Shown here: positions 1-7,175 of the stretch, one piece after another
Layout of the letters: the number at the start of each line of letters is the position of its first letter
How positions within the stretch are numbered: position 1 is the first letter of the stretch
Source of the DNA: CAJQND01 sp051010055
GTDB taxonomy: Bacteria > Pseudomonadota > Alphaproteobacteria > Rhizobiales > CAJQND01
DNA: 33,270 bases
Assembly (NCBI GenBank): GCA_051010055.1
Contig: JBPCVY010000086.1
Span: 1 to 33,270, forward strand
Direction of reading: 5' to 3'
The notes under the pieces: generated by a model
Seen by the model: only the letters and a program-made list of their open reading frames with translations
The model's database searches: none
Told to the model about the DNA's origin: nothing
Position numbers and translations under genes: made by a program

Positions 1-338
1 GCATCGTTCTCGAACTTCAGTTCCCGGCCAGCGCGCTTTTCCAGGTCCTGGCTAAGCGGCATTTCGTTCATCCATGTGGAATTTGAGTTGCGCAACAAAC
101 CGGTAGCGGGAGACAACGAGCCGGGGGTGGCAATGCCAATGGTTGCCTGGGCGCCAATCTGTTTTTCCGCATCGCCGATCATCTCCACGATGAGATCCAG
201 GGTGGCGTCATAGTTGCCTGCCGGGGTCGGGTGGCGTTCTTCATGTAAAACCTCACCAGCAGGCGAAAGGGCAATGATTGCAATCTTTGTGCCGCCCAGA
301 TCAACGCCAATTTGAGGCTGTTCTGAAGTGCAGCTCAT
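1..338 (-). CDS. ROK family sugar kinase (N-terminal part, cut by window edge)
   Basis: This is the first ~112 residues of a ROK-family kinase, probably a cytoplasmic fructokinase or N-acetylglucosamine-type kinase that phosphorylates a sugar with ATP. The N-terminus carries the ATPase phosphate-1 motif DLGGTK at residues 13-18. Further on it reads GIATPGSLSP followed by RNSNSTW, the pattern seen around the sugar-binding region of Mak/NagK-type ROK kinases. The ATG (minus strand, 338-336) overlaps the stop of the upstream HAD-like gene in a TGATG arrangement, so the two are probably translationally coupled. The C-terminal half, including the catalytic Asp region and the ROK zinc-binding motif, lies outside the window. 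Substrate therefore cannot be settled. Family assignment is secure; fructokinase is an inference from the motif spelling. Confidence 0.85.
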   Translation of the reverse strand, partial: MSCTSEQPQIGVDLGGTKIAIIALSPAGEVLHEERHPTPAGNYDATLDLIVEMIGDAEKQIGAQATIGIATPGSLSPATGLLRNSNSTWMNEMPLSQDLEKRAGRELKFEND

Positions 339-994
339 CACCGGTCACCGATTTTTCCACGAATGTGATCGCCGGTTTCAATCCAATTATTTGTTCTGTA
401 TGAAAACCTTTCAATTACATCAAGATAGCGACCAAATCTGTCATCTTGAATGAAGTGAATGATTGTCGTTTCCGGGCAGGTATCTGCAACGGAATGCAGA
501 TTGTTCGGGGTGTCATCAAGAAAGATAACAGGCGCTTTTGTTCCGGCGGAGATTTCGCGTACCGCTGGCCCTTTCATGCCGCTGTTTGAGATGACCGGGT
601 GATGGATGCTGTGGGATTGGAGATTTTCAACCCGCGCCTTCCTGAAAGCGTGGGGCATGTTGGTGAGCAACACCACTTCTGCCATTTCGCCCAGTTCATT
701 GAGGGTCTCAGCTGCATTGTCTATCACGTCCAGGTTGCCGGCCCTTGCTTCGAAGAATGCATGCAGGATGGGGCCGATTTCGCTGGCGGGAAGGGGGTCA
801 TTGGTACCGGCATACTTGACGTTGCCGTTAAGCGCAAAGCTTGCCGGATCAAGCCACATCCCGTTTTCCTTAAGGTGGGCTTCCAGGCCGCGCAAGAAAT
901 GCAACACCACCTCATCAACATCGCAAATGATGAGCGGTTTCTCACGGTCCAGCGCGAGAGTTTCAATTTGCCCGCGGGTTTCAACACTAATCAT
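338..994 (-). CDS. HAD-like hydrolase
   Basis: A 218-residue protein with the four haloacid dehalogenase superfamily motifs. Motif I is DVDEVV with Asp25 as expected nucleophile and Asp27 as acid/base. Motif II is LLTN with Thr111, motif III is Lys141 in GMKGPAV, and motif IV is the Asp160-Asp161 pair in FLDDT. These point to a Mg-dependent phosphatase or phosphotransferase; the substrate is not predictable from sequence. About 60 residues lie between motif I and the next strand, suggesting a small helical cap. The ATG shares one base with the TAA stop of the DUF3572 gene (TAATG), and its TGA overlaps the ROK kinase start. The trio thus looks like one tightly packed operon. Pairing with a sugar kinase hints at sugar-phosphate metabolism, but this is only context. 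Confidence 0.8.
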   Translation of the reverse strand: MISVETRGQIETLALDREKPLIICDVDEVVLHFLRGLEAHLKENGMWLDPASFALNGNVKYAGTNDPLPASEIGPILHAFFEARAGNLDVIDNAAETLNELGEMAEVVLLTNMPHAFRKARVENLQSHSIHHPVISNSGMKGPAVREISAGTKAPVIFLDDTPNNLHSVADTCPETTIIHFIQDDRFGRYLDVIERFSYRTNNWIETGDHIRGKIGDR

Positions 995-1281
995 TACATG
1001 TCCGTTCTTAGTTCGTCGCCGTGATCAAGGGCAAAACGTGCCTTTGCCGGTAATTCAGGAGCAATGCCGGAAGATTCGCAAAACACGAGCAACATGCTCT
1101 CGTCTGCCAACATGTGATCAAGCACTCCGGTCAAAAACGCCCGGTCAGATGCCCGCGCGCGCAAATCATCCAGACCAGCTCCCGAAGTAGCCAGAAAGGC
1201 GCTCAGCCGTTCTCCATCAGATGCCAGGAACTGAAGGGCAGTTATGGCAATTATTTCAGCGTTTTCAGGTGTAATACTCAT
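994..1281 (-). CDS. DUF3572 family protein
   Basis: A 95-residue, probably soluble and mostly helical protein resembling the uncharacterised DUF3572 family of alphaproteobacteria. Recognisable elements are the N-terminal helix with AIIAITALQFLASD, a central SGAGLDDLRARA segment, and a VLDHMLADESMLLVFCESSG stretch. The function is unknown. It is first in a three-gene operon with the HAD-like and ROK kinase genes and is divergent from divK; I recall a DUF3572 gene upstream of divK in other rhizobia. The start ATG is at 1281-1279. A perfect 21-bp inverted repeat lies about 34 bases upstream and could control it. Confidence 0.75.
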   Translation of the reverse strand: MSITPENAEIIAITALQFLASDGERLSAFLATSGAGLDDLRARASDRAFLTGVLDHMLADESMLLVFCESSGIAPELPAKARFALDHGDELRTDM

Positions 1282-1586
1282 TCACGGTTCCAGTATTTTC
1301 ATTTCTCGTAATGAGAGAATATTTAAAATATTCTCCAATAGGTTGTTAACCTCACTGAAAGTTGTTGCGGATTATTACGCAGAATCGCCCTGCAATTAAG
1401 CTCTTGGTTACACAATAACGGTCTAATCCGCCTGCGAGAAAAATTTCTTTCGATGTTTGCCCGAACTTGTGGGATTACCATAGTGTTTGCGCGAATTTTG
1501 CCGGTCTAGTTGGCGGATATCGTATTGATTGGGGATAAACCGGCACTGCGCATGTGCGTTGGGGCTGAACGGGACGGAGAGGACCG
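1282..1586. promoter_or_regulatory. Divergent intergenic region DUF3572 / divK
   Basis: This 305-base AT-richer stretch must hold promoters for the minus-strand DUF3572 operon and for divK-pleD. I see a 21-bp inverted repeat (separate entry), several TTAA half-sites reminiscent of CtrA boxes but none with the TTAA-N7-TTAA spacing, and one GANTC (GAATC) methylation site near 1382. A purine-rich Shine-Dalgarno sequence, GGGACGGAGAGG, precedes the divK GTG. No open reading frame in the region looks genuine. Confidence 0.5.
1315..1335. repeat. Perfect inverted repeat, candidate operator
   Basis: Two 9-base arms (GAGAATATT and AATATTCTC) flank a 3-base TAA spacer, giving a perfect AT-rich dyad. 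It sits about 34 bases upstream of the DUF3572 ATG and about 250 bases before divK, where a transcription factor could bind. No U-tract follows on either strand, so a terminator is unlikely. The binding protein is unknown. Confidence 0.5.
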
Positions 1587-1964
1587 GTGCCGAAGACGAT
1601 ACTGATTGTCGAGGATAACGAGCTGAACATGAAACTGTTTCATGACCTGCTCGAGGCCCATGGATACCAAACCCTGCAAACTGCAGATGGTTTATCGGCC
1701 CTCGATATCGCCCGCGAAAACCGTCCGGACTTGATTTTGATGGATATCCAATTGCCAGAGGTTTCCGGCCTTGAAGTCACCAAATGGCTAAAGGAAGACG
1801 AGGAGCTGCGCTCAATTCCGGTGGTTGCGGTTACAGCTTTCGCGATGAAGGGTGATGAAGAAAAAATCATCGAAGGGGGGTGCGAGGCGTACATCTCCAA
1901 ACCCATTTCCGTGAACAGTTTTCTTGAAACTGTCGACCGGTTCGCAAGTGGTGCTGCGTCATGA
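1587..1964 (+). CDS. divK: Single-domain response regulator DivK
   Basis: DivK is the single-domain receiver that relays cell-cycle and polarity signals in alphaproteobacteria: phosphorylated DivK acts on the DivL-CckA pathway and so lowers CtrA activity. The 125-residue protein is one REC domain. It has the acidic pocket Glu9-Asp10, phospho-acceptor Asp53 in LILMDIQLPE, the switch Thr/Ser segment VVAVTAFAM, and the conserved Lys in YISKP. The start is GTG at 1587, chosen because GGGACGGAGAGG lies just upstream and the N-terminus matches the expected PKTILIVEDNELN. The stop overlaps the pleD ATG by four bases (ATGA), indicating translational coupling. The divK-pleD order is the classic alphaproteobacterial arrangement. 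Confidence 0.96.
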   Translation: MPKTILIVEDNELNMKLFHDLLEAHGYQTLQTADGLSALDIARENRPDLILMDIQLPEVSGLEVTKWLKEDEELRSIPVVAVTAFAMKGDEEKIIEGGCEAYISKPISVNSFLETVDRFASGAAS

Positions 1965-3328
1965 CGGCAAGGGTACTCGTAGTCGACGACATAACTGCGA
2001 ACCTGAGGCTTCTGGAAGCAAAACTCCAGGCTGAATATTTCGAGGTAATCACTGCCACCAATGGTTTCGATGCACTGGAAGCTGTCCAACAGCATCCCCC
2101 CGACATTGTGCTGCTTGATGTGATGATGCCGGAACTTGACGGCATTGAGGTGTGCAAACGCATCAAGGCAAACACCAAAACCCAACACATTCCGATTGTT
2201 ATGGTGACCGCGCTTGATACGCCGGAAGACAGGGTACGCGGGCTTGAGGCAGGGGCTGACGACTTTCTCACCAAGCCTGTGAACGATGTTGCGCTGTTCT
2301 GCCGAGTGCGCAGCCTGCTGCGTCTTAAAATGCTCACCGATGAGTTGCGTGCCCGCGCAATTGGCGATGGAACGGCGAATGCGGTTGACCCGCTACATTC
2401 TGAAAAGCTCGACTATCCAGGGAAGGTCCTCCTTGTGGATGGAGAGGCGGAATCTCTAAATCCGATCGCCTATGCTCTGGACGGCCTGCATGATGTAACC
2501 ACAATCCAAGAGCCGCAAAAGGCGCTTTTTGAAGCAGCTGAAAACCCGTATGATCTGATCATTGTCAGCCTTGAACTTGCTGATTTCGATGGTTTAAGGC
2601 TGTGCTCGCAAATCCGATCGCTTGAGCGCACGCGCCAGATACCGTTGCTTATTGTGATCAATCCTGACCAGACTGACCGCCTCATACGCGGGCTTGATAT
2701 GGGCGTGAACGATTATCTCATGCGCCCGGTCGACCGCAATGAGCTGATAGCCCGCGTTAAAAGCCAGATCAGGCGTTGGCGGCATACCCAGCAATTGCGC
2801 AATTCCGTGCGCAAGTCTATCGAAATGGCGGTGACCGATCCGCTCACCGGCCTTCATAACCGCCGCTACATGGAATCGCACTTGTCCGCACTGGTGCAAT
2901 CGGCCGGCAACCGCGGCAAGGCCTTGACGCTGCTGGCGTTGGATATCGATCACTTCAAGCAAATCAACGATACCCACGGCCATGATGCAGGTGACGCCGT
3001 TTTGAAAGAGTTTGCAAAACGCGTCAGAACCGTTGTGCGAGGCGATGACCTGGCCTGCAGGACGGGTGGTGAGGAATTTATAATCGTCCTGCCGGAAACG
3101 AACATGGCAGCGGCGTGCTCCATTGCAGAACGCTTGCGCAAGTCCATTAGCGATGAGCCGTTTGATATCGGCTTGCCGGAGGGGACGTTCAATCTAACGG
3201 TTTCTATCGGCCTGTCGTCGCTGGATTCCATCGCTGAAACGCCTGGCGAGCTAATCAAGCGTGCCGATATTGCGCTTTATGAAGCGAAACGCTCAGGCCG
3301 CAACAGGGTGGTTGCAGCGGCTGCCTGA
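1961..3328 (+). CDS. pleD: Diguanylate cyclase response regulator PleD
   Basis: PleD makes cyclic di-GMP from two GTP when phosphorylated, driving pole development and the motile-to-sessile switch. The 455-residue protein has the usual order. REC1 (about 1-120) has phospho-acceptor Asp53 in VLLDVMMPELDG. REC2 (about 150-275) is a degenerate adaptor domain in which the acceptor position reads LIIVSLELADF without the Asp. The GGDEF domain (about 285-455) has the active site GGEEF at 369-373. The allosteric I-site RxxD is intact (Arg360-Gly-Asp-Asp363, five residues before the active loop), so product inhibition is expected. Length matches Caulobacter PleD closely. The gene is coupled to divK by an ATGA overlap. 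No clear terminator follows. Confidence 0.96.
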   Translation: MTARVLVVDDITANLRLLEAKLQAEYFEVITATNGFDALEAVQQHPPDIVLLDVMMPELDGIEVCKRIKANTKTQHIPIVMVTALDTPEDRVRGLEAGADDFLTKPVNDVALFCRVRSLLRLKMLTDELRARAIGDGTANAVDPLHSEKLDYPGKVLLVDGEAESLNPIAYALDGLHDVTTIQEPQKALFEAAENPYDLIIVSLELADFDGLRLCSQIRSLERTRQIPLLIVINPDQTDRLIRGLDMGVNDYLMRPVDRNELIARVKSQIRRWRHTQQLRNSVRKSIEMAVTDPLTGLHNRRYMESHLSALVQSAGNRGKALTLLALDIDHFKQINDTHGHDAGDAVLKEFAKRVRTVVRGDDLACRTGGEEFIIVLPETNMAAACSIAERLRKSISDEPFDIGLPEGTFNLTVSIGLSSLDSIAETPGELIKRADIALYEAKRSGRNRVVAAAA

Positions 3329-3369
3329 AGAATAGCGGAAGAGGGCAGGCGGAGGCCTTCGCGTTAAGG

Positions 3370-3385
3370 TTAAGTATTTACTTAA
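3370..3385. repeat. Short perfect dyad TTAAGTA-TT-TACTTAA
   Basis: A 7-base perfect inverted repeat with a 2-base spacer lies about 40 bases after the pleD stop in a strongly AT-rich stretch. It could be an operator or part of a promoter for the possible RNA that follows. The two TTAA blocks are 8 bases apart, one more than a CtrA box. Confidence 0.35.
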
Positions 3386-3506
3386 ATTTATACTTTTCAA
3401 TTGGTTAACGCTGGTTTGCGTTGCTTTAGCGGTGAAATCCGGTAGGGTTTTATCTGCAATTCTACTGCTGAAAACGCCGGTCAACAGGTGAAGAGACAGT
3501 GGAGGC

Positions 3507-3661
3507 AACGAGGCCACGGAACGGGTGTCCGCTCATCCGTCAAAACATCAAGAAAAATCTAGTGGCCTTTCTAGTGAACACCCCAGGCGTTCAGGTCCGC
3601 CGCATCTCCTGGCGCCATTGGGGTTGGCCGGTCCGTGACGGTTTGGAGTGGCCTCCTCGTT
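3507..3661 (+). ncRNA. Candidate structured RNA (unassigned)
   Basis: The 380-base gap between pleD and the convergent gene at 3709 is otherwise non-coding. Its middle can fold strongly. The outer arms AACGAGGCCAC (3507-3517) and GTGGCC/TCGTT (3648-3661) pair over 11 positions with a 3-base bulge. ACGGGTG (3521-3527) pairs with CATCCGT (3534-3540) around a 6-base loop. CCCCA-GGCG (3581-3589) pairs with CGCC-TGGGG (3613-3623). A closing stem with internal hairpins is typical of stable small RNAs, but I do not recognise a named family such as 6S, SRP or RNase P RNA. The strand is assumed: the same pairings exist on the minus strand, where the region would be the 3' tail of the 3709-4188 gene. 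No terminator-like U-run is obvious. Confidence 0.3.
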
Positions 3662-3708
3662 ACAACCGCTCCGGATCGGCCTCTATATATTTGCCCGCAA
3701 TGTTTTCC

Positions 3709-4188
3709 TCATGATGGTGTTGTTGTTTGAGGTCGCTGTTCCACTGGGACACAGTCGCGCACCCGAATGAGAGACTCGCTGAGGGTTGTTCCCAGTTTCT
3801 CGATAGCCTCATTGGTAAAAACAGCCCGTTTCACTGAAAGCTCCCCTAACAGTGCGTTGAGTTCGGCCAATTGTCCACTCAGCTTCTCCAGCTGCACGCT
3901 CTGCTTGCTGAACGGCTCAATGGACGCCTGCTTGATGGCGTCTTTCACTTCGTCCAGGGACGTTGAGATTTCATCAAATTTTGTCAGGGTTTGCTGCGCG
4001 TTAAGGCCCACTGCGCTGAAAGCGGCATTGGTGGCGTTGGCTGCTGCTGTCTGGCCAAATGAATCAATCTTGTTGAGGAGCAAAACGCCTGAAACCGCTG
4101 CGATTATTACCAGCACCACCGTTGCGTTCAAAAGCGCCAGCCCGAGGTTTTTGAAGAGTTTCCCGATGCGAAATTGTGCCATGCTCAT
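3709..4188 (-). CDS. Membrane-anchored coiled-coil protein, unknown function
   Basis: I do not recognise this 159-residue protein. It has a short basic N-terminus (RIGKLFKNLG), then one hydrophobic helix at about residues 16-39 (LALLNATVVLVIIAAVSGVLLL), so it is probably an inner-membrane anchor with the rest in the periplasm. Residues about 60-135 are polar and heptad-like, with repeats such as FDEISTSLDEVKDAIKQA and VQLEKLSGQLAELNALLGEL, consistent with a coiled coil. No catalytic motif is visible and one Cys lies near the C-terminus (RDCVPVEQ). It is divergent from the YbaY-META gene and convergent with pleD. A structural or envelope-linked role is possible but not shown. Confidence 0.65.
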   Translation of the reverse strand: MSMAQFRIGKLFKNLGLALLNATVVLVIIAAVSGVLLLNKIDSFGQTAAANATNAAFSAVGLNAQQTLTKFDEISTSLDEVKDAIKQASIEPFSKQSVQLEKLSGQLAELNALLGELSVKRAVFTNEAIEKLGTTLSESLIRVRDCVPVEQRPQTTTPS

Positions 4189-4344
4189 CTTGCCCCCATA
4201 TTCGTTGCAACATTGGTCGTGCAGCCGGTGTCATTTGGAAAGGAATTATCGAAAATTCCCCGGAATGGCCGCCAGTGCGACCATTTTTTGCCTTTTTGCA
4301 TTTCTATCACACGAGGCGGCCACATAGGGCGGAGAGTTTTTCGA

Positions 4345-5112
4345 ATGTCAAAATTGATTGGACCGGAAATGCGGGTCCTCTTGCTATGGATGATGACCTT
4401 GTTTGCCGGGAGTTATGCGCTTTCCGCCGATGGTGAAGTGGTGACCGGTGAAGTGATTATTGCACCCGCTGGTAAATTGTCAGAACAAGCGCGCTTGGAA
4501 GTGGCGCTGGTGGATGTTTCGCGGGCAGATGCGCATGCTGAGATTTTGGCACAAACGGTGCTGCCTCTCAGCGGCAAGGCCAAACAGCATTTCGAGCTGA
4601 AGTACGATCCAAAGGAAATCGATCCGCGCAACACCTATGCGGTTCAGGCATTTGTGAAGGATGGTGGGCGGCTGGCGTTCGTTTCAACTGAGGCGCATCA
4701 TGTTTTGACGAACGGCTTTCCGGAAGCGGTTGCCATACCCCTGAAGTCCTTAGGCGGGCAAAAGGTGGCCGCTGCCGGTGGTGGTGTTTTTGGTGGCACG
4801 TGGCTGGTTGAGGATATTGACGGTCGAGGCGTTATTGACAGGGCGCGCACTACGATTGGCTTTGAGCCGTCGGGGCGTGTTTTTGGTTCCGGCGGCTGCA
4901 ATAACTTTCAAGGCAATGCTGAGATTAGCGGCGCCGGGGTGAAGTTTGGTCCGCTCGCCGTTACGCGAAAAATGTGTCCGCGCGCTCTGATGGACCAGGA
5001 AACAAGGTTTTTCAAGGCGCTTGAAAATGCTGTCCGCTATGAAATTGATGGTGCGTTCCTGCGCATGTTTGATCGCGAAGGCAAGGCGATAATTCGGGCA
5101 ACACGGCTCTGA
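4345..5112 (+). CDS. YbaY-like plus META domain envelope protein
   Basis: A 255-residue exported protein with two recognisable modules. After a signal-like segment (MRVLLLWMMTLFAGSYALSA, about 9-28), residues about 30-125 resemble the YbaY/YscW type lipoprotein domain: VTGEVIIAPAGKLSEQARL, a typical beta-strand array ending in FVSTEAHHVLT. Residues about 155-255 are a META domain related to HslJ, with GTWLVEDIDGRGV, the signature GSGGCNNFQG and the MCP...E...F segment. META proteins are stress- or heat-linked envelope factors of unclear biochemistry. There is no lipobox Cys, so it is probably periplasmic rather than a lipoprotein. The start at 4345 is chosen because CGGAGAG precedes it and the signal peptide follows; the frame stays open upstream to 4174 but that segment reads as non-coding. 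Confidence 0.75.
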   Translation: MSKLIGPEMRVLLLWMMTLFAGSYALSADGEVVTGEVIIAPAGKLSEQARLEVALVDVSRADAHAEILAQTVLPLSGKAKQHFELKYDPKEIDPRNTYAVQAFVKDGGRLAFVSTEAHHVLTNGFPEAVAIPLKSLGGQKVAAAGGGVFGGTWLVEDIDGRGVIDRARTTIGFEPSGRVFGSGGCNNFQGNAEISGAGVKFGPLAVTRKMCPRALMDQETRFFKALENAVRYEIDGAFLRMFDREGKAIIRATRL

Positions 5113-5117
5113 GGTCA

Positions 5118-6026
5118 CTAACGCCGGTTTACAAGCCAGATACCGCCGCAAATAAGCGCTGCCCCCACTGCAAGGCCAATGGTGACTGTCTCACCAAGCA
5201 GCGTCCAGCCAAAAAACACCCCAAACACCGGCGCCAGGAAAATGAATGCCCCTAGTTTGGCAGCGTCATACTTTGTCATCAGCCAGAAGAAGGTGAGGAA
5301 CGATGCCGAAGCCACGCAAGCTACCTGGTAGACAAAAGAAATTGCAGGCACAAATGACAGGTTTTGCGGAATTTGTTCGCCAATCAGAAGCCCCACTGGC
5401 ACCAGGATGCTCGACATTACCAGTTGGTAGAGCAGGGAGCGTTCCGGGGCGATCGTCACCAGCTTGGTTGCCTTTACGACAACCACCATCATGCCCCAGA
5501 AGGCGGCTGCCAGCAGGCACATAATGTCACCGGAAATGGAATAGGCCGAAGCATCAGAACGGAGGCTATCGGCGAAACTCAAACTCACTCCTAAGAATGC
5601 CAGGCAAAGGCCCACCATATGAATAGGCCGCATGCTCTCATTCGGCAGAAAGAAGTGGGCGCCAATGGCGATGAAAAACGGTGCGGTATAGAAAAACAAA
5701 ACCGCACGGGCCGCCGTCGTGCGCGGCACGCCAAGGAAGAAGAATGCAAACTCAAGGGTGAACAGCAGGCCGGTCACGAGGCCCGGCCACAAGGTGCCAT
5801 CGCGCTTGAATATGGTTATGCCGCGAAACCTGCACCAGACAACCACCAAAAGAGCTGAAAAGAAAGAGCGCCCGCCCGCTTGTACAAATGGAGAAATTTC
5901 GACGCTGGCAACCTTTACTGCAACCTGGTTCAGACCCCACACCGTGCACAACAAAACCATGATGGATGCAGCCATTGCATCCAGTGCGCCGGGACTGCGC
6001 GTGGCGGTATTCAATTTTTCGCTCAT
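5118..6026 (-). CDS. DMT superfamily (EamA) transporter
   Basis: A 302-residue inner-membrane protein of the drug/metabolite transporter family with about ten hydrophobic helices arranged as two EamA repeats (roughly 18-150 and 165-300). Characteristic stretches include LLCTVWGLNQVAVKVA in helix 1, ARAVLFFYTAPFFIAIGAHF in helix 4, and KLGAFIFLAPVFGVFFGWTLLGE near helices 9-10, where the PVF...LLGE pattern is typical. Such proteins export amino acids, metabolites or nucleotide derivatives; the substrate cannot be told. The gene converges on the YbaY-META gene with only five bases between stops. It lies downstream of rpmG on the same strand but is separated by a probable terminator, so it likely has its own promoter in the 6027-6090 stretch. 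Confidence 0.85.
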   Translation of the reverse strand: MSEKLNTATRSPGALDAMAASIMVLLCTVWGLNQVAVKVASVEISPFVQAGGRSFFSALLVVVWCRFRGITIFKRDGTLWPGLVTGLLFTLEFAFFFLGVPRTTAARAVLFFYTAPFFIAIGAHFFLPNESMRPIHMVGLCLAFLGVSLSFADSLRSDASAYSISGDIMCLLAAAFWGMMVVVVKATKLVTIAPERSLLYQLVMSSILVPVGLLIGEQIPQNLSFVPAISFVYQVACVASASFLTFFWLMTKYDAAKLGAFIFLAPVFGVFFGWTLLGETVTIGLAVGAALICGGIWLVNRR

Positions 6027-6090
6027 TGGGCCCCGGCAAGATGTGCGTTGAAGAAAGTGAAAATAGCCCCATCAGGTCCAATTGCGCAAA

Positions 6091-6118
6091 CAAAAGGGCG
6101 CCGCCAAAGCGCCGCCCT
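6091..6118 (-). terminator. Rho-independent terminator of rpmG
   Basis: Read on the minus strand, a GC-rich hairpin with 10-base arms (AGGGCGGCGC / GCGGCGCCCT, one G-G mismatch) and loop TTTG is followed by TTTTGTTTG. It lies 28 bases after the rpmG stop codon, the right place to end the rpmG transcript before the EamA gene. Confidence 0.75.
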
Positions 6119-6145
6119 GTCGCAAGTTGGAGATTGTGGTTTTTG

Positions 6146-6313
6146 TTATTTTATCTTTGCTTCCTTGAAGTCCACGTGCTTGCGCACAACCGGGTCGTAC
6201 TTTTTGACAACCATTTTGTCGGTCATGGTGCGGGTGTTCTTCTTGGTTACGTAGAAAAAACCGGTGTCTGCCGTGCTCACGAGCCGGATTTTGGCGGTGG
6301 TTGGTTTTGCCAT
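6146..6313 (-). CDS. rpmG: 50S ribosomal protein L33
   Basis: A 55-residue ribosomal protein L33, a small basic component of the large subunit near the E site. The translation starts MAKPTTAKIRLVSTADTGFFYVTKKN and ends VRKHVDFKEAKIK, which matches the conserved L33 pattern (KIRLVSTA, GFFYVTKKN, KYDPVVRKHV). It lacks the zinc-binding Cys pairs of the C+ paralogues, so it is the zinc-independent form. AGGAG sits nine bases before the ATG. The gene follows the NUDIX gene on the same strand after 115 bases and is closed by a hairpin terminator. Length is standard. Confidence 0.96.
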   Translation of the reverse strand: MAKPTTAKIRLVSTADTGFFYVTKKNTRTMTDKMVVKKYDPVVRKHVDFKEAKIK

Positions 6314-6334
6314 TTTTTGTCTCCTGACGGCGTT

Positions 6335-6356
6335 CGCCCGGGCCGTTGTCCGGGCG
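6335..6356 (-). promoter_or_regulatory. Hairpin in the rpmG leader
   Basis: CGCCCGG and CCGGGCG form perfect 7-base arms around an 8-base loop, ending 21 bases before the rpmG ATG. No U-tract follows on the minus strand, so it is less likely a terminator for the NUDIX gene. It could be a processing or stability element, or a control hairpin in the L33 leader. Confidence 0.4.
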
Positions 6357-6428
6357 TGCGATAAACTCGTTGCGCGATATGGGCCAACATGGTGGTGCTT
6401 GTCAAGCCAAACCCGCTCTAGATCTCGG

Positions 6429-7175
6429 CTACAAGATGTCTTCGTGCCAATTTTTGCGAAGCTGGTACTGAAATATCACCGGATTTCCCGGTTTCAACCC
6501 GTCTGGCGTGTGCAATTGTCTGTCCAAAGCCTTGAGAACCTGCCGGGTTATCCATGCAAGATCGAGTTCTTTCGTCTCTTCAATCGTCAGCCAGTTGATC
6601 TCGAGAAGCTCCTCGGTTTTGACGCCAATCGGGCTCTCAAGATTTTGCACATGTTCAGCATCAATGACGAAAAAGCGCGAATCAAAACGGCGCGGCCTGC
6701 CTGGCGGCGTAATCGCCCGGGCGATGTAGCGCATGGGCTCCAGGCAGGGGCGCATTCCTGTTTCAAGAAAATGGTTCCAGTCGGGATGGACGGAGCTGCC
6801 GGGCCCTTCAGATTTGCGGCCGATGATGAGCCCTGTTTCCTCGAACGTTTCGCGCACGGCGGCCATGGCAAGGGCTTGAGCGCGCAAAGGAGAAGCGTGG
6901 CCGCGCATCCGCGCCATCAATTTGCTCACCACATCAGGATGTAAGCTATCGGCTGGCTTAACTCGGCTGTCCGCCAAATCAATCCGCCCGCCGGGAAAGA
7001 CGAAAATGTTCGGCATGAATGCATGCGCCTGGTGGCGTTTGCCCATAAGCACGCGCGGCTTTGGGCCGTCCTTGCGTACGATAATGAGGGTTGCAGCATC
7101 TTTCGGCCTCACCGAAGGCCCCGGCACGGTTGGCGCCACGCCTTTGCCCGAAATGGGCCGTTTAATGATCGCCAT
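6429..7175 (-). CDS. NUDIX hydrolase
   Basis: A 248-residue NUDIX-fold protein, expected to hydrolyse a nucleoside-diphosphate-linked compound with Mg. The Nudix helix is seen as AVRETFEETGLIIG, providing the REXXEE core. The N-terminal glycines of the box (FPGGRIDLAD) are separated from it by about 40 residues. Such a long insertion is typical of the NUDT19-like/peroxisomal CoA-diphosphatase-like branch rather than MutT. A LEINWLTIEET segment in the C-terminal part also fits the fold. The start at 7175 lies 14 bases inside the end of the DUF983 gene, suggesting translational coupling. In rhizobia this gene is commonly found between rnr/DUF983 and rpmG, as here. Substrate unknown. Confidence 0.88.
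   Translation of the reverse strand: MAIIKRPISGKGVAPTVPGPSVRPKDAATLIIVRKDGPKPRVLMGKRHQAHAFMPNIFVFPGGRIDLADSRVKPADSLHPDVVSKLMARMRGHASPLRAQALAMAAVRETFEETGLIIGRKSEGPGSSVHPDWNHFLETGMRPCLEPMRYIARAITPPGRPRRFDSRFFVIDAEHVQNLESPIGVKTEELLEINWLTIEETKELDLAWITRQVLKALDRQLHTPDGLKPGNPVIFQYQLRKNWHEDIL

Noticed and set aside
1330..1420. CtrA binding sites before divK
   Set aside because: TTAA half-sites occur but none has the required TTAA-N7-TTAA spacing.
3499..3714. 71-codon open frame on the plus strand after pleD
   Set aside because: GTG start, no ribosome site, composition unlike protein, and it overlaps stems of the possible RNA and the end of the 3709-4188 gene.
4174..4344. Upstream extension of the YbaY-META gene
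   Set aside because: The extra residues precede a good signal peptide and Shine-Dalgarno at 4345 and overlap the divergent gene's start region.
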